In this document: positions 45,800 through 55,740 of the stretch, one piece after another | Position numbering within the stretch: position 1 is the stretch's first letter | Layout of the letters: each line of letters begins with the position of its first letter | NCBI GenBank assembly: GCA_040753795.1 | Contig: JBFMDX010000005.1 | Coordinates: 62,001-126,000, forward strand | Direction of reading: 5' to 3' | DNA: 64,000 nucleotides | Source of the DNA: Thermodesulfobacteriota bacterium | GTDB lineage: Bacteria; Desulfobacterota; Desulfobacteria; Desulfobacterales; Desulfosudaceae | Notes under the pieces: model-generated | The model's database searches: none | What the model saw: the letters and a program-made list of their open reading frames with translations, nothing else | What the model was told of the DNA's origin: nothing | Position numbers and translations under genes: made by a program

Positions 45800-47128
45800 C
45801 TATTCCAGCCCGCCGCGAACCGCACGCACTTTAGACGCATCCCGGTTCTTGTCTTCACCGCCATTGCTGCCGCCGCTGTAAAAACCAACGACCCAGGCAT
45901 CTCCAGGAGACTCGGTATAAGTTGTGGAAGACCAGTAAGGATCTAACGTCGTATCGGGAAAATAATTCAGGTCGATAGCGGGCCCATGGCGTTCGTAATC
46001 AACGAGCGATCTCAGCTCTTTGATATCGGGCAACCGCCAGTCTGAATAACCGGCCAGGATCAGATTTTCACAATAGGCCAAGGCGTCTTCCCAGGACGAC
46101 GCCTCGACGAATGAATCCCGGGCCCACATCAGGCTCACGCCATTATCAGTGGCGGTGACCGTTCCGTCTCCGTTGTCCGTGTATGTTCTCATCAACTGAC
46201 CGCCGCGAACCCCGCGCACATGGCATCCGTCCTCTTTGCTGCCAATGAAGATACTGCCGTCGTTGAATCCCAGACTCCACGCCAGCGTCTCGTCTGACGC
46301 GAAAGTCGTTGAGGACCAGAAGCACTCGGGTAAGGTGTTAGGAAAATAACGCCGGTTAATCGCTGGATTAGAAACCCCAAATCGTACAATGGAATCCAGT
46401 TCATCTATGGCGGGAAATCGCCAGTCCGAATATCCGCCGAACCGGTCGGCATTGAGTTGAGCGATAAACACGCCGGCGGCATCCTCCCAGTCATACAGAT
46501 TATCCCGGTCCCGTAGGCCGCCGTCATCGGTCTTGACCTCCCATACCAGTCCGGTAACATTGTCTTTTACCATGGACCATTCAGTCGCGTCGTCCGGCAG
46601 CTCATTCCCGTTGGCGTCCAGTTTGGTAAACGGCGTACTGTTCATGGAATAACAGGCATCCTGGCCAAAGAACGGCTGTCCCTGTGACGGGCAGGGATAC
46701 ATTGCCCCCAGACTGTCATAGCACCGCGCCTGGCCGGTGTCGGAAACAAAAGACGTCCCGGTAGCGCACTCTTCGTCGGCGACGCCGTCACCGTCATTAT
46801 CGACGCCGTCGCCGCAAACCTCCGGCGTACAGCCTTCATCGATCAAACCGTCGCAGTCATTGTCGATATCCACGCAATGTTCCCTCGCGCCGGGATGGAT
46901 GGTCGCGTCCAGGTCATTGCAGTCGAGGCTCGTTCCACATCCCTCCTCGGCGTAATAGTCGTCCTTGTCCGCGTCCGTGCAGCCGGGAGGATCTGCCTTG
47001 TCCTGTCCGGATTTACCGTTTCCGGTGGTGCAGCCGGCCAGGCCGGACATGATCATCATGCCGGCCACTGCCACTGTCAGCAGCATGACCATACGAATCA
47101 GCCACGAAACTTCCGGTGTGCGTCTCAT
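45800..47128 (-). CDS. Lipoprotein with MopE-type metal-binding repeats and two DUF1566 domains, paralogue
   Basis: A 442-residue lipoprotein (lipobox LAGC near residue 33 of the chosen start) with two or three Cys/Asp repeats (DADKDDYYAEEGC, CVDIDNDCDGLIDEGC, CGDGVDNDGDGVADEEC) and two DUF1566 domains marked by FGGYSDWRFP and AGYSDWRLP. It is the tandem paralogue of the next gene downstream, with one metal-binding unit fewer. ATG at 47128 follows AAGGAG by five bases, 26 bases after the uvrC stop, so it may be co-transcribed with uvrC. Function unknown. Confidence 0.85.
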   Translation of the reverse strand: MRRTPEVSWLIRMVMLLTVAVAGMMIMSGLAGCTTGNGKSGQDKADPPGCTDADKDDYYAEEGCGTSLDCNDLDATIHPGAREHCVDIDNDCDGLIDEGCTPEVCGDGVDNDGDGVADEECATGTSFVSDTGQARCYDSLGAMYPCPSQGQPFFGQDACYSMNSTPFTKLDANGNELPDDATEWSMVKDNVTGLVWEVKTDDGGLRDRDNLYDWEDAAGVFIAQLNADRFGGYSDWRFPAIDELDSIVRFGVSNPAINRRYFPNTLPECFWSSTTFASDETLAWSLGFNDGSIFIGSKEDGCHVRGVRGGQLMRTYTDNGDGTVTATDNGVSLMWARDSFVEASSWEDALAYCENLILAGYSDWRLPDIKELRSLVDYERHGPAIDLNYFPDTTLDPYWSSTTYTESPGDAWVVGFYSGGSNGGEDKNRDASKVRAVRGGLE

Positions 47129-47154
47129 GCGATCTCCTTGTCTTTGGCGATATG

Positions 47155-48996
47155 TCATTTTCCAGGTATCTGCCTGTCGGACTGTGTTTGCAGCGCCTGT
47201 CGGATTTCGGCGGCGATTTTTCCGGAAATCCCCGACACCGCGACCAGTTCGTTCATATCCGCTCCGCGGATTTTCTCTATGGTGCCGAAATGATCCAGCA
47301 GCGCTTTCTTTTTCTTCGGGCCGAGCCCGGTCACGCCATCCAGGGCCGATCGAAAGGCAACGGCGCCCCGGCGGGCCTTCTGATATGAAATCGCGAACCG
47401 GTGGGCCTCATCCCTGATCTGCTGCAATAAAAACAGGGCCGGATCGTCCGTTTTGAAATTCACGGGGTTGACCCGGCCGGGCAGATAAATCTTGTCCTCG
47501 GTCTCGCCCTTTTCCTTTTTCTTCTTGGCAATGGCCGCCACGGCAAAACGCCCGGCCAGCCCCAGGGATTCGAACACCGACAGGGCGATGCTCAACTGTC
47601 CCCTGCCCCCGTCCACCAGAACCAGATCCGGCCATTCGGTGATTTCCGCATCGGGCGTGAACCGGCGGATCAACACCTCGGCCATGGAGGCGTAATCGTC
47701 GCCGCTGCCGGCCGAGCGCAGGCGATAGCGCCGGTACTTATTTCTGTCCGGCCGCCCGGCAGTAAACACCGCCATGGCGGCTACCGTTTCCGTTCCGGCC
47801 AGGTGAGAATTGTCAAAACACTCGATCACCTCGGGCAGATCGGATAGATGCAACTTTTTTTGCAGCCGTTCCAGCACCTGCCGACCGGATTCCAGCTGGG
47901 CCATGCGATCGGTCAGCTCTTTTCCGGCGTTTTCCGCGGCCATCTCAACGAGCCGTTTTTTCTCGCCCCGTTTGGGATATATCAACTCAACCTTTTTACC
48001 CCTGAATTCACTCAGGGAGGCGGCCACCAGATCCGGATCGGCCGGCGAGACGGCCGTCAGGATCTCTTCCGGGACAACGCTGTTTTTTTCATAATACTGC
48101 AATACAAAGGAACTGACGGTCTCCGGTTCCGGCGTCATGGGCCGGTCGAAAACAAAAGAACCGGTACCGACCAGAAAGCCGCCCCGGACATGCAGCAGGG
48201 CAAAAACTGAAAACCGCTCGTTTTCCGCAAAACCGATCACGTCCCTGTCGGCAAAATCCGTGGTAACGGCCACCTGTTTTTCCAGCGTTTTTTCCACCGC
48301 GAACATCTTGTCCCGCAACCGGGCCGCCTGCTCGAAATCCTGGCATCGGGCCGCCTGCAGCATCTCCCCCCTGATCTTCGCCACCAGGTCGGCCCGGCGT
48401 CCCTTTAAAAACAGCACCACTTCCTGGACGATTCCCCGGTATTCGTCTTCGGCAACGTTTCGGCAGCAGGGCGCCAGACAGACACCCATCTGGTAATTCA
48501 GGCATGGCCGCTCCCGTTTCCGGAATCGAATGTCCCGGCACTGCCTGAGCCGAAAGGTCCGGTCGATCATGCGGACGGTTTCACGGACCGACCGGGAGGA
48601 TGTGTAAGGTCCGAAATAGAGGGCGCCGTCGTTGACGATCTTCCTCACGATCTCCAGCACCGGGTACGTCTGACCGGCAACGTCAAGGCGCAGCACGGGA
48701 TAGCGTTTGTCATCCTTTAGAATGACGTTATAGCGGGGCTTGTGCCGTTTGATCAGGGTCGATTCAAGGATCAGCGCCTCTTTTTCCGTGGCGGTCACCA
48801 CCGTGTCAAAAGAGGCCATGCGTTCCACCAGCACGCCCGTCTTCGGCGTCAGCCGGCTCCGGTCAACAAAATAAGATGATAGCCGCTTTTTCAGGTTAGC
48901 GGCCTTGCCGACATAGATGACCCGGCCGGCGGCGTCTTTGAACAGGTACACGCCCGGACCGGATGGTGTATGGGACAATTTTTCGTTAGGGGTCAT
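47155..48996 (-). CDS. uvrC: UvrC, excinuclease ABC subunit C
   Basis: A 613-residue nucleotide-excision repair nuclease. The GIY-YIG domain starts [20 protein letters not shown], a UVR motif is near residue 205, and the UvrC RNase-H-like domain contains [15 protein letters not shown] and [11 protein letters not shown]. The tail carries helix-hairpin-helix motifs ([19 protein letters not shown]). It cuts DNA on both sides of a lesion presented by UvrB. Its ATG overlaps the uvrB stop (ATGA), so translation is coupled. Confidence 0.95.
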   Translation of the reverse strand: MTPNEKLSHTPSGPGVYLFKDAAGRVIYVGKAANLKKRLSSYFVDRSRLTPKTGVLVERMASFDTVVTATEKEALILESTLIKRHKPRYNVILKDDKRYPVLRLDVAGQTYPVLEIVRKIVNDGALYFGPYTSSRSVRETVRMIDRTFRLRQCRDIRFRKRERPCLNYQMGVCLAPCCRNVAEDEYRGIVQEVVLFLKGRRADLVAKIRGEMLQAARCQDFEQAARLRDKMFAVEKTLEKQVAVTTDFADRDVIGFAENERFSVFALLHVRGGFLVGTGSFVFDRPMTPEPETVSSFVLQYYEKNSVVPEEILTAVSPADPDLVAASLSEFRGKKVELIYPKRGEKKRLVEMAAENAGKELTDRMAQLESGRQVLERLQKKLHLSDLPEVIECFDNSHLAGTETVAAMAVFTAGRPDRNKYRRYRLRSAGSGDDYASMAEVLIRRFTPDAEITEWPDLVLVDGGRGQLSIALSVFESLGLAGRFAVAAIAKKKKEKGETEDKIYLPGRVNPVNFKTDDPALFLLQQIRDEAHRFAISYQKARRGAVAFRSALDGVTGLGPKKKKALLDHFGTIEKIRGADMNELVAVSGISGKIAAEIRQALQTQSDRQIPGK

Positions 48997-51002
48997 TTGT
49001 CAAAATCAAACAGCATCAGTTTTTTCAGTTCATTGATCCGGTCCCGGATCTCAGCCGCTCTTTCAAACTCATAGACCTCGGCCGCCTGCTTCATCTCCCG
49101 TTCCAACCCGGACAGAATGCGGCTCAGATCTCCCGCGGCATCATACTTTACCAGCGTTTCGCCGACCTTGTCGTCCACTTCAGCCCGGGTCAGGTCGCAC
49201 ATGGCCTCGAAAGTGGTGGCGATCTCCTTGACAATGGTGCGGGGAATGATGTGGTGAGCCTGATTGTATTGAACCTGGATCTCCCGGCGGCGATTGGTTT
49301 CATTCATGGCGCGCATCATGGAGTCGGTCACCCTATCGGCGTAAAGGATGACGGTGCCGTTGATGTTCCGGGCGGCCCGGCCGAAGGTCTGGACCAGGGA
49401 TCGTTCCGACCGGAGGAACCCCTCCTTGTCCGCGTCCAGCACCGCCACCAGGGAGACTTCCGGGATATCCAGCCCTTCGCGCAGCAGGTTGATGCCGATC
49501 AGCACGTCGATCTCCCCCCGCCGCAATTGCTGGATCAGCTCCATGCGCTCGATGGTCTTGATTTCGGAATGAAGGTATTTGGTCTTGATCCCCAGATCGG
49601 CGTAATAATCGGTCAAATCTTCGGCCATCCGCTTGGTCAGGGTGGTGACCAGTACCCGTTCCTGACAGTCGGCCCGCTTCCGGATTTCATCAAAAAGGTC
49701 GTCCACCTGGCTGGTCGCGGAACGGACCTCAATGCGGGGATCGATCAGTCCGGTGGGCCGGACCACCTGTTCCACTACGGCGTCCCCGGCCCGGTTGAAC
49801 TCGTAGCCCGCCGGCGTGGCGGAAACATAGACCATCGCGGCCCGCTCCGCCTTGGCGTTGAATTCGTCAAAGGTCAGGGGCCGGTTATCCAGGGCCGACG
49901 GCAGTCGGAATCCATATCCTACCAGGGTCTCCTTGCGGGACCGGTCGCCCTTGTACATGGCCCCGATTTGCGGCACGGTAATATGACTCTCATCCAGAAA
50001 AATCAGAAAATCATCGGGAAAATAATCGATCAGGGTCGAAGGCGGCTCACCCTGTCCACGGCCGGTAATGTGCCGGGCGTAATTCTCGATGCCGTTGCAG
50101 TAACCGATCTCCTGGATCATCTCCATGTCAAAAAGGGTCCGTTCCTCGATCCGCTGAGCCTCGATCAGTTTATTGTTGTCCCGGAAATAATCGACGCGCG
50201 CCTTCATCTCGTCCAGAATCCGGTCGATGATGGCCTGGCGGTTCTGCTTTTTGGTGACATAATGGCTGGCCGGGTAAATCACCGCTCCGGTTAACCGGTT
50301 GACCACCTCTCCTTTAAGGGAATCGATTTCGGAAACGGCTTCAATTTCGTCTCCGAAAAATTCAACCCGCAGGGCCCGGTCTTCCTCGTACGCGGGAAAC
50401 ACGTCCACCCGGTCGCCGCGGACCCGGAAAACGCCCCGGAAGAAATCCAGATCATTCCGTTCGTACTGGATGGACACCAGACGTTTGAGAAAATCGTCCC
50501 GGTCCATGGCCATGCCGGGTTCCAGGTCGATGCGCAGGTCGAGATAATCCTCCGGCGCTCCCAGTCCAAAGATGCAGGAAACGCTGGCCACCACGATGAC
50601 ATCCCGTCGCGACAGCACCGACCGGGTGGCGGAATGGCGCATCTTGTCGATCATTTCGTTGATGGATGAATCCTTCTGGATGTATGTATCCGTGACAGGC
50701 AGGTAGGCTTCCGGCTGGTAATAATCATAGTAACTGACAAAATACTCCACGCTGTTTCCGGGGAAAAGCCCCTTGAACTCATTGTAAAGCTGGGCCGCCA
50801 GCGTCTTGTTGGGCGCGATGACCAGGGCCGGTTTTTCCAGCCGGGCAATGACATTGGCCATGGTGAACGTTTTGCCCGAACCGGTCACGCCCATGAAAAC
50901 CATGTGTTTCCGGCCGGATTGAATGTAACGGCAGAGCCCGTCAATGGCCCCGGGCTGATCGCCCCTGGGCGTGAAGTCGGTAACAAGAGAATACAGGGGC
51001 AT
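48993..51002 (-). CDS. uvrB: UvrB, excinuclease ABC subunit B
   Basis: A 669-residue repair helicase-like protein of normal length. Walker A is GVTGSGKT near residue 40, the beta-hairpin [12 protein letters not shown] near 95, DESH at about 335, motif VI region [17 protein letters not shown] near 540 and a C-terminal UVR domain ([18 protein letters not shown]). UvrB verifies damage and loads UvrC. It starts 10 bases after a TRL lipoprotein gene with GGGGAGAG about 13 bases before the ATG, so it belongs to that operon. Confidence 0.96.
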   Translation of the reverse strand: MPLYSLVTDFTPRGDQPGAIDGLCRYIQSGRKHMVFMGVTGSGKTFTMANVIARLEKPALVIAPNKTLAAQLYNEFKGLFPGNSVEYFVSYYDYYQPEAYLPVTDTYIQKDSSINEMIDKMRHSATRSVLSRRDVIVVASVSCIFGLGAPEDYLDLRIDLEPGMAMDRDDFLKRLVSIQYERNDLDFFRGVFRVRGDRVDVFPAYEEDRALRVEFFGDEIEAVSEIDSLKGEVVNRLTGAVIYPASHYVTKKQNRQAIIDRILDEMKARVDYFRDNNKLIEAQRIEERTLFDMEMIQEIGYCNGIENYARHITGRGQGEPPSTLIDYFPDDFLIFLDESHITVPQIGAMYKGDRSRKETLVGYGFRLPSALDNRPLTFDEFNAKAERAAMVYVSATPAGYEFNRAGDAVVEQVVRPTGLIDPRIEVRSATSQVDDLFDEIRKRADCQERVLVTTLTKRMAEDLTDYYADLGIKTKYLHSEIKTIERMELIQQLRRGEIDVLIGINLLREGLDIPEVSLVAVLDADKEGFLRSERSLVQTFGRAARNINGTVILYADRVTDSMMRAMNETNRRREIQVQYNQAHHIIPRTIVKEIATTFEAMCDLTRAEVDDKVGETLVKYDAAGDLSRILSGLEREMKQAAEVYEFERAAEIRDRINELKKLMLFDFDK

Positions 51003-51012
51003 AGCGGTCGGC

Positions 51013-51357
51013 TTACTCTCCCCACACCCGGACGATCTGCTGTTTCCACAGCCCGCCCAGGACGCTGATGGTCTTCATGTCGGCGTAGTACAGTGACTCC
51101 ATACCCGCTTTGCGGGCGGCATCGCCGATGGCACGGCTGTCCCATTGAAGGCTCAGATCAAAGCCGGTGATCGGCTCTTCCAGGTGTTTGCTGTTAACGG
51201 TGCAGACTTTGTCCCCGCGGGGTGTCCGGTCCATATCGGTGGACAGAGGAAGCGTAACATGGGTATAAATGAACCCGGAAACGCAACCCGATAACAACAG
51301 GAACATGGCGGCCAATAAGGCGGCGGTAAAAATTCGGAAACGCAATTTATTCCCCAT
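51013..51357 (-). CDS. TRL-like family lipoprotein
   Basis: A 114-residue lipoprotein (MFLLLSGC, Cys25) whose body fits the TRL-like family: small secreted proteins of unknown role that are usually found near tRNA or stress genes. [15 protein letters not shown] and [19 protein letters not shown] correspond to the family core, ending [20 protein letters not shown] at 51357 overlaps the previous stop by eleven bases. It is 10 bases ahead of uvrB. Function unknown. Confidence 0.7.
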   Translation of the reverse strand: MGNKLRFRIFTAALLAAMFLLLSGCVSGFIYTHVTLPLSTDMDRTPRGDKVCTVNSKHLEEPITGFDLSLQWDSRAIGDAARKAGMESLYYADMKTISVLGGLWKQQIVRVWGE

Positions 51358-51661
51358 AGGCAATGGTCGTCTGACGGGCATACAGCCCGAACAGCACGAT
51401 AAAAAATTCGCCATCCAGATGGTTGATCGTCTGTAGATCCCCGTTTTTCGCGGCCGCGGCCACACCCGCATCTCCCCAGCTCACCAGCCAGGCGACGGAA
51501 TGGGCGCTGGAGGAACCGATTTTATCTCCCAGATGGGTCTGGGCGACGTCCTGATCAAGGGGATATCTAACCCTGCCGTATACGCAGCCGGAAAGAAATA
51601 GTGAACAGAATACCAGTGCCAGCGACAATACCGCCGCTTTTCTTGTGACTAATTGTTTCAT
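51347..51661 (-). CDS. TRL-like family lipoprotein, first gene of the uvrBC operon
   Basis: A 104-residue lipoprotein (LFLSGC, Cys23) with a clear TRL family core: HLGDKIGSSSAHSVAWLVSWG, DAGVAAAAKNGDLQTINHLD and TTIAYGE at the end. It is a divergent paralogue of the next gene. The ATG at 51661 has TAGGA about five bases upstream. A perfect eight-base-arm hairpin lies in the leader. Why such lipoproteins lead a repair operon is not known. Confidence 0.75.
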   Translation of the reverse strand: MKQLVTRKAAVLSLALVFCSLFLSGCVYGRVRYPLDQDVAQTHLGDKIGSSSAHSVAWLVSWGDAGVAAAAKNGDLQTINHLDGEFFIVLFGLYARQTTIAYGE

Positions 51662-51703
51662 AACGTCCTATCCTTCAAGATATTTAAGATAACCGGGGTG
51701 CCG

Positions 51704-51726
51704 GAACCCGGGACATGACCGGGTTC
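51704..51726. promoter_or_regulatory. Perfect hairpin in the leader of the TRL-uvrBC operon
   Basis: Arms GAACCCGG (51704-51711) and CCGGGTTC (51719-51726) enclose seven bases. On the minus strand it falls about 43 bases ahead of the first TRL gene. It could be an operator or an RNA structure; on the plus strand a short T run (GTTTTGG) follows, which might also end a plus transcript. Confidence 0.4.
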
Positions 51727-51786
51727 GTTTTGGAAAAAAGGATTTCCAGAGCCAACTATTGAATAATTATGATAGTCCGGATTATG

Positions 51787-51814
51787 AAAAAAGGCCAGTT
51801 TCTTTTATAAACTG
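51787..51814 (-). terminator. Intrinsic terminator of the kinase-fold gene
   Basis: The minus strand reads CAGTTT, seven bases, AAACTG, then GCC and six T. The stem spans the TAA stop of the gene ending at 51805. It separates that gene from the TRL operon. Confidence 0.6.
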
Positions 51815-52761
51815 TCCCACTCGTCCCGCAGGGTCTCCGCATTTTTAACCAGCAGGTTCATGTAAACCGCCTCCAGGTCGATCATCTCCCCATCCTTTTT
51901 CCGCAGCCACTCGGCCAGCCAGGCAAACCGCATGGCCGTCACCCACTCGGGCAAAAATCGCCAGCCGTGGTCACTGATGACCGCCGCTTGCTTGAGCGAA
52001 TGAATAAAAGCCGTTGCCAGACCGCCGGTCAGGCCCGAGGGATGCTCCATGCCGACGCAGCCCACCAGGTTGGCGGCGTCGTAGATATCCGGTTTGAAAC
52101 CGCAGAATTCCCAGTCGATCACCGCCGTGATATCGCTGTTTTGCCAGATGACGTTCAAAGGATGAAAGTCTCCGTGGCAGAAGGTCGTCGGCAGCGCGTC
52201 ATGAGCGTCAAAAAAAGACCGGCGGAGAAAGTCGAAAACAGGAGCAAACCATTCCGCTGCCGCCGGATCATATCGTTTCATGTCCTGCTCAAGCTTCAGG
52301 ACGTAGCGTTTTAATGAGAAAACGGGCAGATCTGGGGCCGGGAGAAGTTCCCGGCCGCAACGGTAAAGGTCTTCGAGAACCCGGGCCAGGGATGTTCCCC
52401 TTTCCGAGTCATGGATATAGCCGGGCCGGGCCAGGGGAATGCCGGTGACATAGGGCGTTACCTGCCACCAGAAGCCGTCGTAAAATCCCAGAGGCGCGCC
52501 GGTCAATATTTTCAGGGAGGGGACAACGACCGTGAATCCGCACCGGTAAAGCCCGTCCAGGGTTCGGCTGATGCGTTCCTTGTTTTTCTTAAGGGAAGGG
52601 ACGATCTGTTCCAGAACGAACAATCCGCCGGCTTCGTCCTCAAAAGCCGCCCGCCATAGAGATCGTTCCGGGCTGCCTTCAAGAGGGAGATCGGGCCGTA
52701 TCTTTTTACAGGAAAGGCCCCATTGCCGGACGATGGTCTTGATGATGGGAAACGGAATCAT
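51805..52761 (-). CDS. Aminoglycoside-phosphotransferase-fold (CotS/HomoserineK-like) kinase
   Basis: A 318-residue protein with the APH fold: a nucleotide-binding N-lobe (GLFVLEQIVPSLKKN), then the catalytic loop CHGDFHPLNVIW, and the metal-binding AVIDWEFCG. Its Brenner-like loop and DxE pair are intact, so an active small-molecule kinase is likely. Members phosphorylate sugars, choline, homoserine or spore-coat components; substrate unknown. ATG at 52761 is used; TTG at 52779, overlapping the previous gene, is possible. It forms a two-gene unit with the methyltransferase 11 bases upstream. Confidence 0.82.
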   Translation of the reverse strand: MIPFPIIKTIVRQWGLSCKKIRPDLPLEGSPERSLWRAAFEDEAGGLFVLEQIVPSLKKNKERISRTLDGLYRCGFTVVVPSLKILTGAPLGFYDGFWWQVTPYVTGIPLARPGYIHDSERGTSLARVLEDLYRCGRELLPAPDLPVFSLKRYVLKLEQDMKRYDPAAAEWFAPVFDFLRRSFFDAHDALPTTFCHGDFHPLNVIWQNSDITAVIDWEFCGFKPDIYDAANLVGCVGMEHPSGLTGGLATAFIHSLKQAAVISDHGWRFLPEWVTAMRFAWLAEWLRKKDGEMIDLEAVYMNLLVKNAETLRDEWDSL

Positions 52762-52772
52762 GAAGGACCGTG

Positions 52773-53444
52773 TTAGCAACCCTCTTTTCGCGCGATCAGA
52801 CTGGCCCAGCCATGGTGATGAGGCCGTCCATGAGAGAGGTCTTCCTCCACGCCTTCATAATAATAAATTTCGGACATCCCGGAAAAGCAGTCCTTCAGTT
52901 CACCCGGGGCAAAATAGTGGGCCATGCCGAAGGAGGTATCGCTGATGCCGGGTTCCGTGGTCCGGTCGATGGCGGCGCTGCATCCTGGATCCGCTGTGGT
53001 AAACACGTTGACGTATAAAATCCCTTCCGGTTTCAGGGAGTCCCTGATCCCCCGGATGGCGCGATTCCGGTCGCGGTCGCCCAGATGATCCAGGATAGTG
53101 GCCGCGATCACCAGGTCAAAGCCCCCGGTCCGGAACGAATAGGACGCCAGATCGCAAAGTTCGGTGACCACCGCCAGTCGTTCCCGACCGGCGATATCGC
53201 GGAGCTTGTCCAGGCCGGAAGCGGAAAAATCAACGGCCGTAACCGTGCAGCCCCTTCTGGCCGCGTAAATGGAATACCGGCCCTCCCCCGCTCCCAGGTC
53301 AAGCGCCCGCCACCCCACCATATTCCGGCGGCCGAAGAAGTCCTCAAACTCGGGCCGGACTTCCCAGCCGTAATACATTTCCGATCCCTGATAGGCTTTA
53401 TCAAACGCCCGCGCCTTGTCGCTTGTCCTGACAGGATTATCCAT
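52773..53444 (-). CDS. Class I SAM-dependent methyltransferase (TehB-like)
   Basis: A 223-residue methyltransferase. SAM loop ALDLGAGEGRYSIYAARRG, ribose-binding VTAVDFS and LVIAATILDHLGD followed by KPEGILYVNVF. Similar to the TehB/tellurite-resistance group, which methylates small compounds. ATG 53444 follows GGGCGG; an ATG at 53468 is possible. Paired with the kinase-fold gene 11 bases downstream. The substrate is not evident. Confidence 0.85.
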   Translation of the reverse strand: MDNPVRTSDKARAFDKAYQGSEMYYGWEVRPEFEDFFGRRNMVGWRALDLGAGEGRYSIYAARRGCTVTAVDFSASGLDKLRDIAGRERLAVVTELCDLASYSFRTGGFDLVIAATILDHLGDRDRNRAIRGIRDSLKPEGILYVNVFTTADPGCSAAIDRTTEPGISDTSFGMAHYFAPGELKDCFSGMSEIYYYEGVEEDLSHGRPHHHGWASLIARKEGC

Positions 53445-53552
53445 GAGCCGCCCGCGCCGAAGTATCATCCGGCATAATAAAATGAATCGTTTCGTTTGGA
53501 TTTTTTTGTTATGGCACGTTACCGGTCTTCCGTCAACCGGCTGGCATACCCT

Positions 53553-54167
53553 CTATGGGGCGGCCGGACGCGGGAGCGCCGCCTTTTTAATGACGATCGG
53601 TTTTACGGGTACATTCTGCCAGGAGTCAACGGTATGGGTGGGTTGTGCGGCGATGGCGTCGACCACCTCCATGCCTTTAATGACCCGGCCGAACACGCAG
53701 TAACCCCATTCTACCGGATTTTTGCCGCGATGATTTAAACGCGGATTGTCCTTGTGATTGATGAAAAACTGGCAGGTGGCGGAGTCGGGTTCGGCAGTTC
53801 TGGCCATGGCGATGGTACCCCGAAGATTGGTCAGGCCGTTGTCGGCCTCGTTGAGAATCGGCGGGCGGGGCTGTTTGGCCTGCATGTCGGCGGTGAGTCC
53901 ACCGCCCTGAATCATGAAGTCAGGGATGACCCGATGGAATATGGTGCCGTTATAATAACCGTCCTGAACATACTGAATGAAATTGTCTACCGTACGCGGC
54001 GCTTTGTCGCGATCCAGTTCAAGGGTGATGGCGCCGAGATCGGTTTCAAGAATAACCTGCGCGGCCGGTTCCGCCGCCGGAGCCGATATCGGCAGCGATG
54101 AAATGATTATAAACAGGAAGACCGCGGAAATCATCGACAGAGCGATCCGGATAGTATGGTGATGCAT
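53553..54167 (-). CDS. Periplasmic cyclophilin-type peptidyl-prolyl isomerase
   Basis: A 204-residue secreted cyclophilin. Residues 1-35 form a signal peptide (cleavage near SAPAAEP). Catalytic Arg and neighbours are in FHRVIPDFMIQGGG, and SATCQFFINHKDNP and YCVFGRVIKGMEVVD complete the fold. It speeds cis-trans proline isomerisation of exported proteins. Start ATG 54167 with AGGAGG eleven bases upstream; the longer frame would destroy the signal peptide. It is divergent to the DUF362 gene. Confidence 0.92.
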   Translation of the reverse strand: MHHHTIRIALSMISAVFLFIIISSLPISAPAAEPAAQVILETDLGAITLELDRDKAPRTVDNFIQYVQDGYYNGTIFHRVIPDFMIQGGGLTADMQAKQPRPPILNEADNGLTNLRGTIAMARTAEPDSATCQFFINHKDNPRLNHRGKNPVEWGYCVFGRVIKGMEVVDAIAAQPTHTVDSWQNVPVKPIVIKKAALPRPAAP

Positions 54168-54347
54168 GGGCGTTTCGTCCTCCTTATGCTTATCTGACAA
54201 TGACAACCTGAAAAACCGGTTTATGAATATTCCGCTATAACAAGGCCGAAGGGATGAAGTCAATCCTTTCATTTTCATTTAATTTTCGACATAATGCCTC
54301 GTCAAAAACAGGGCATACAATTAAATCGTTTGGAGTGAGCGCTATCC

Positions 54348-55676
54348 ATGATTTCAATACTGACCTACAGGGACCACCTGACAATCCAGAAAGCCATTGA
54401 ACTGGTCAACGGTTTTGAGAAACTTCGTTCCGGCGACAAGATCATGATCAAGCCAAACGCCGTCGGGGCCGATCCCAACATGCCCTACTACGGCATGATG
54501 ACCACCGCTACGGTGGTGGAGGGGGTTGTTCGCGCCTTGCTGGCCTTCGGCTGCCGGCCTGAAAACATCACCATCGGCGACGGCGGCGCCTCCCGCCGGG
54601 AGCTGGGTCTGAACACGCGCATTATCCTTACGGCCATGGGCATGCGGCATATATCAAAAAAGTACGGCGTTCACCTGATGGATTTTAATGAAGCACCCAT
54701 GACCCCGGTTGAATGCGGAAATCTGAAACTGGATATCGCCCGGCCGGTGCTGGAAACCGACTTCCTTATTAATGTGCCTGTCCCCAAATATCATGACCAG
54801 ACCCTGATCACCCTGAGCCTGAAAAACCTGAAAGGCTGCCTGGCTCCGGCGTCAAAACGCCGCTGTCACACAGCCCGGCTGGAGGACCATATCGCCGCCT
54901 TTAACACGAAAATCCCCTGCCATCTGACCGTAATGGACGGGATCTATTTCCTGAGAGGCGGCGGTCCCATGATCGACTCGGGCGAGCCCTGCCGCAAAAA
55001 TATGATCATGGCCGGCACCGACCGCGTGGAAATGGATTCAGCCGCGGCCTGGATCCTGGGGGTAGACCCGAAAAAGGTCCGGCATTTGACTACCTATGCC
55101 CGGCTGACGGGCCGGGAGAATGCCGTCGGCCGGGTGGAGTGGACCGGAGAAAATGCGGAATCCTTTCGGGAGCCGCCTTTTAGCGGCGACATGGAGGTGT
55201 TCGGCCATAATTTCCAGCGGGCCGGGATTACCGGCATCCATCTGCAGCCGCCGGGACAGACCTGGTGCACCGGCTGCAATATCAGCCTGCGGGCGGCCCT
55301 CTACATGCTCTGCAAGGACAATCCCGGCCATGATTTCGGCGGCGTGGAAATCCTGTGCGGCAAGCAGACCCGCGCCCGGGGAGACTGCGACCGCACCATC
55401 CTGTTCGGCGACTGCCCGACCAGGACCAACGCCAGGAATAAGGCCATAAAAAATTGCCTGGAAATCACCGGCTGCCCGCCGTCGTTTGTCAAGGCCTATC
55501 CGGCCATGGCCCGTTTTCTGCTGCCCGCCCCCCGGGCAATGTATCAGGTGGTCAAAAACCTGGCCCTGGGCGGACTGACTCACACGGGCCTGTACCGGAT
55601 GCGATTTCCTTTTTTTGACCGGTTGACGGCCTCCCCGGAATTCGATCCGCGGGATTTTCACCGGAAGTCACCTTAG
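54348..55676 (+). CDS. DUF362 protein
   Basis: A 442-residue protein beginning like the DUF362 family (MIKPNAVGADPNMPYYG, NLKGCLAPASKRRCH), a group that often carries iron-sulfur clusters and appears in archaea and anaerobes. A cysteine-rich C-terminal half contains CTGCNISLRAALYMLC, CGKQTRARGDC, FGDCPTRTNARNK and CLEITGCPP, a possible cluster site. The reaction is unknown. ATG 54348 follows GGAG. The next gene, an acyltransferase, is 64 bases on and not clearly linked. Confidence 0.8.
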   Translation: MISILTYRDHLTIQKAIELVNGFEKLRSGDKIMIKPNAVGADPNMPYYGMMTTATVVEGVVRALLAFGCRPENITIGDGGASRRELGLNTRIILTAMGMRHISKKYGVHLMDFNEAPMTPVECGNLKLDIARPVLETDFLINVPVPKYHDQTLITLSLKNLKGCLAPASKRRCHTARLEDHIAAFNTKIPCHLTVMDGIYFLRGGGPMIDSGEPCRKNMIMAGTDRVEMDSAAAWILGVDPKKVRHLTTYARLTGRENAVGRVEWTGENAESFREPPFSGDMEVFGHNFQRAGITGIHLQPPGQTWCTGCNISLRAALYMLCKDNPGHDFGGVEILCGKQTRARGDCDRTILFGDCPTRTNARNKAIKNCLEITGCPPSFVKAYPAMARFLLPAPRAMYQVVKNLALGGLTHTGLYRMRFPFFDRLTASPEFDPRDFHRKSP

Positions 55677-55740
55677 CCCGGATATTTCATGAAAATTTTC
55701 GACACGGATAAATGTCATTTTAAAGTGGGACTGAAATCGG

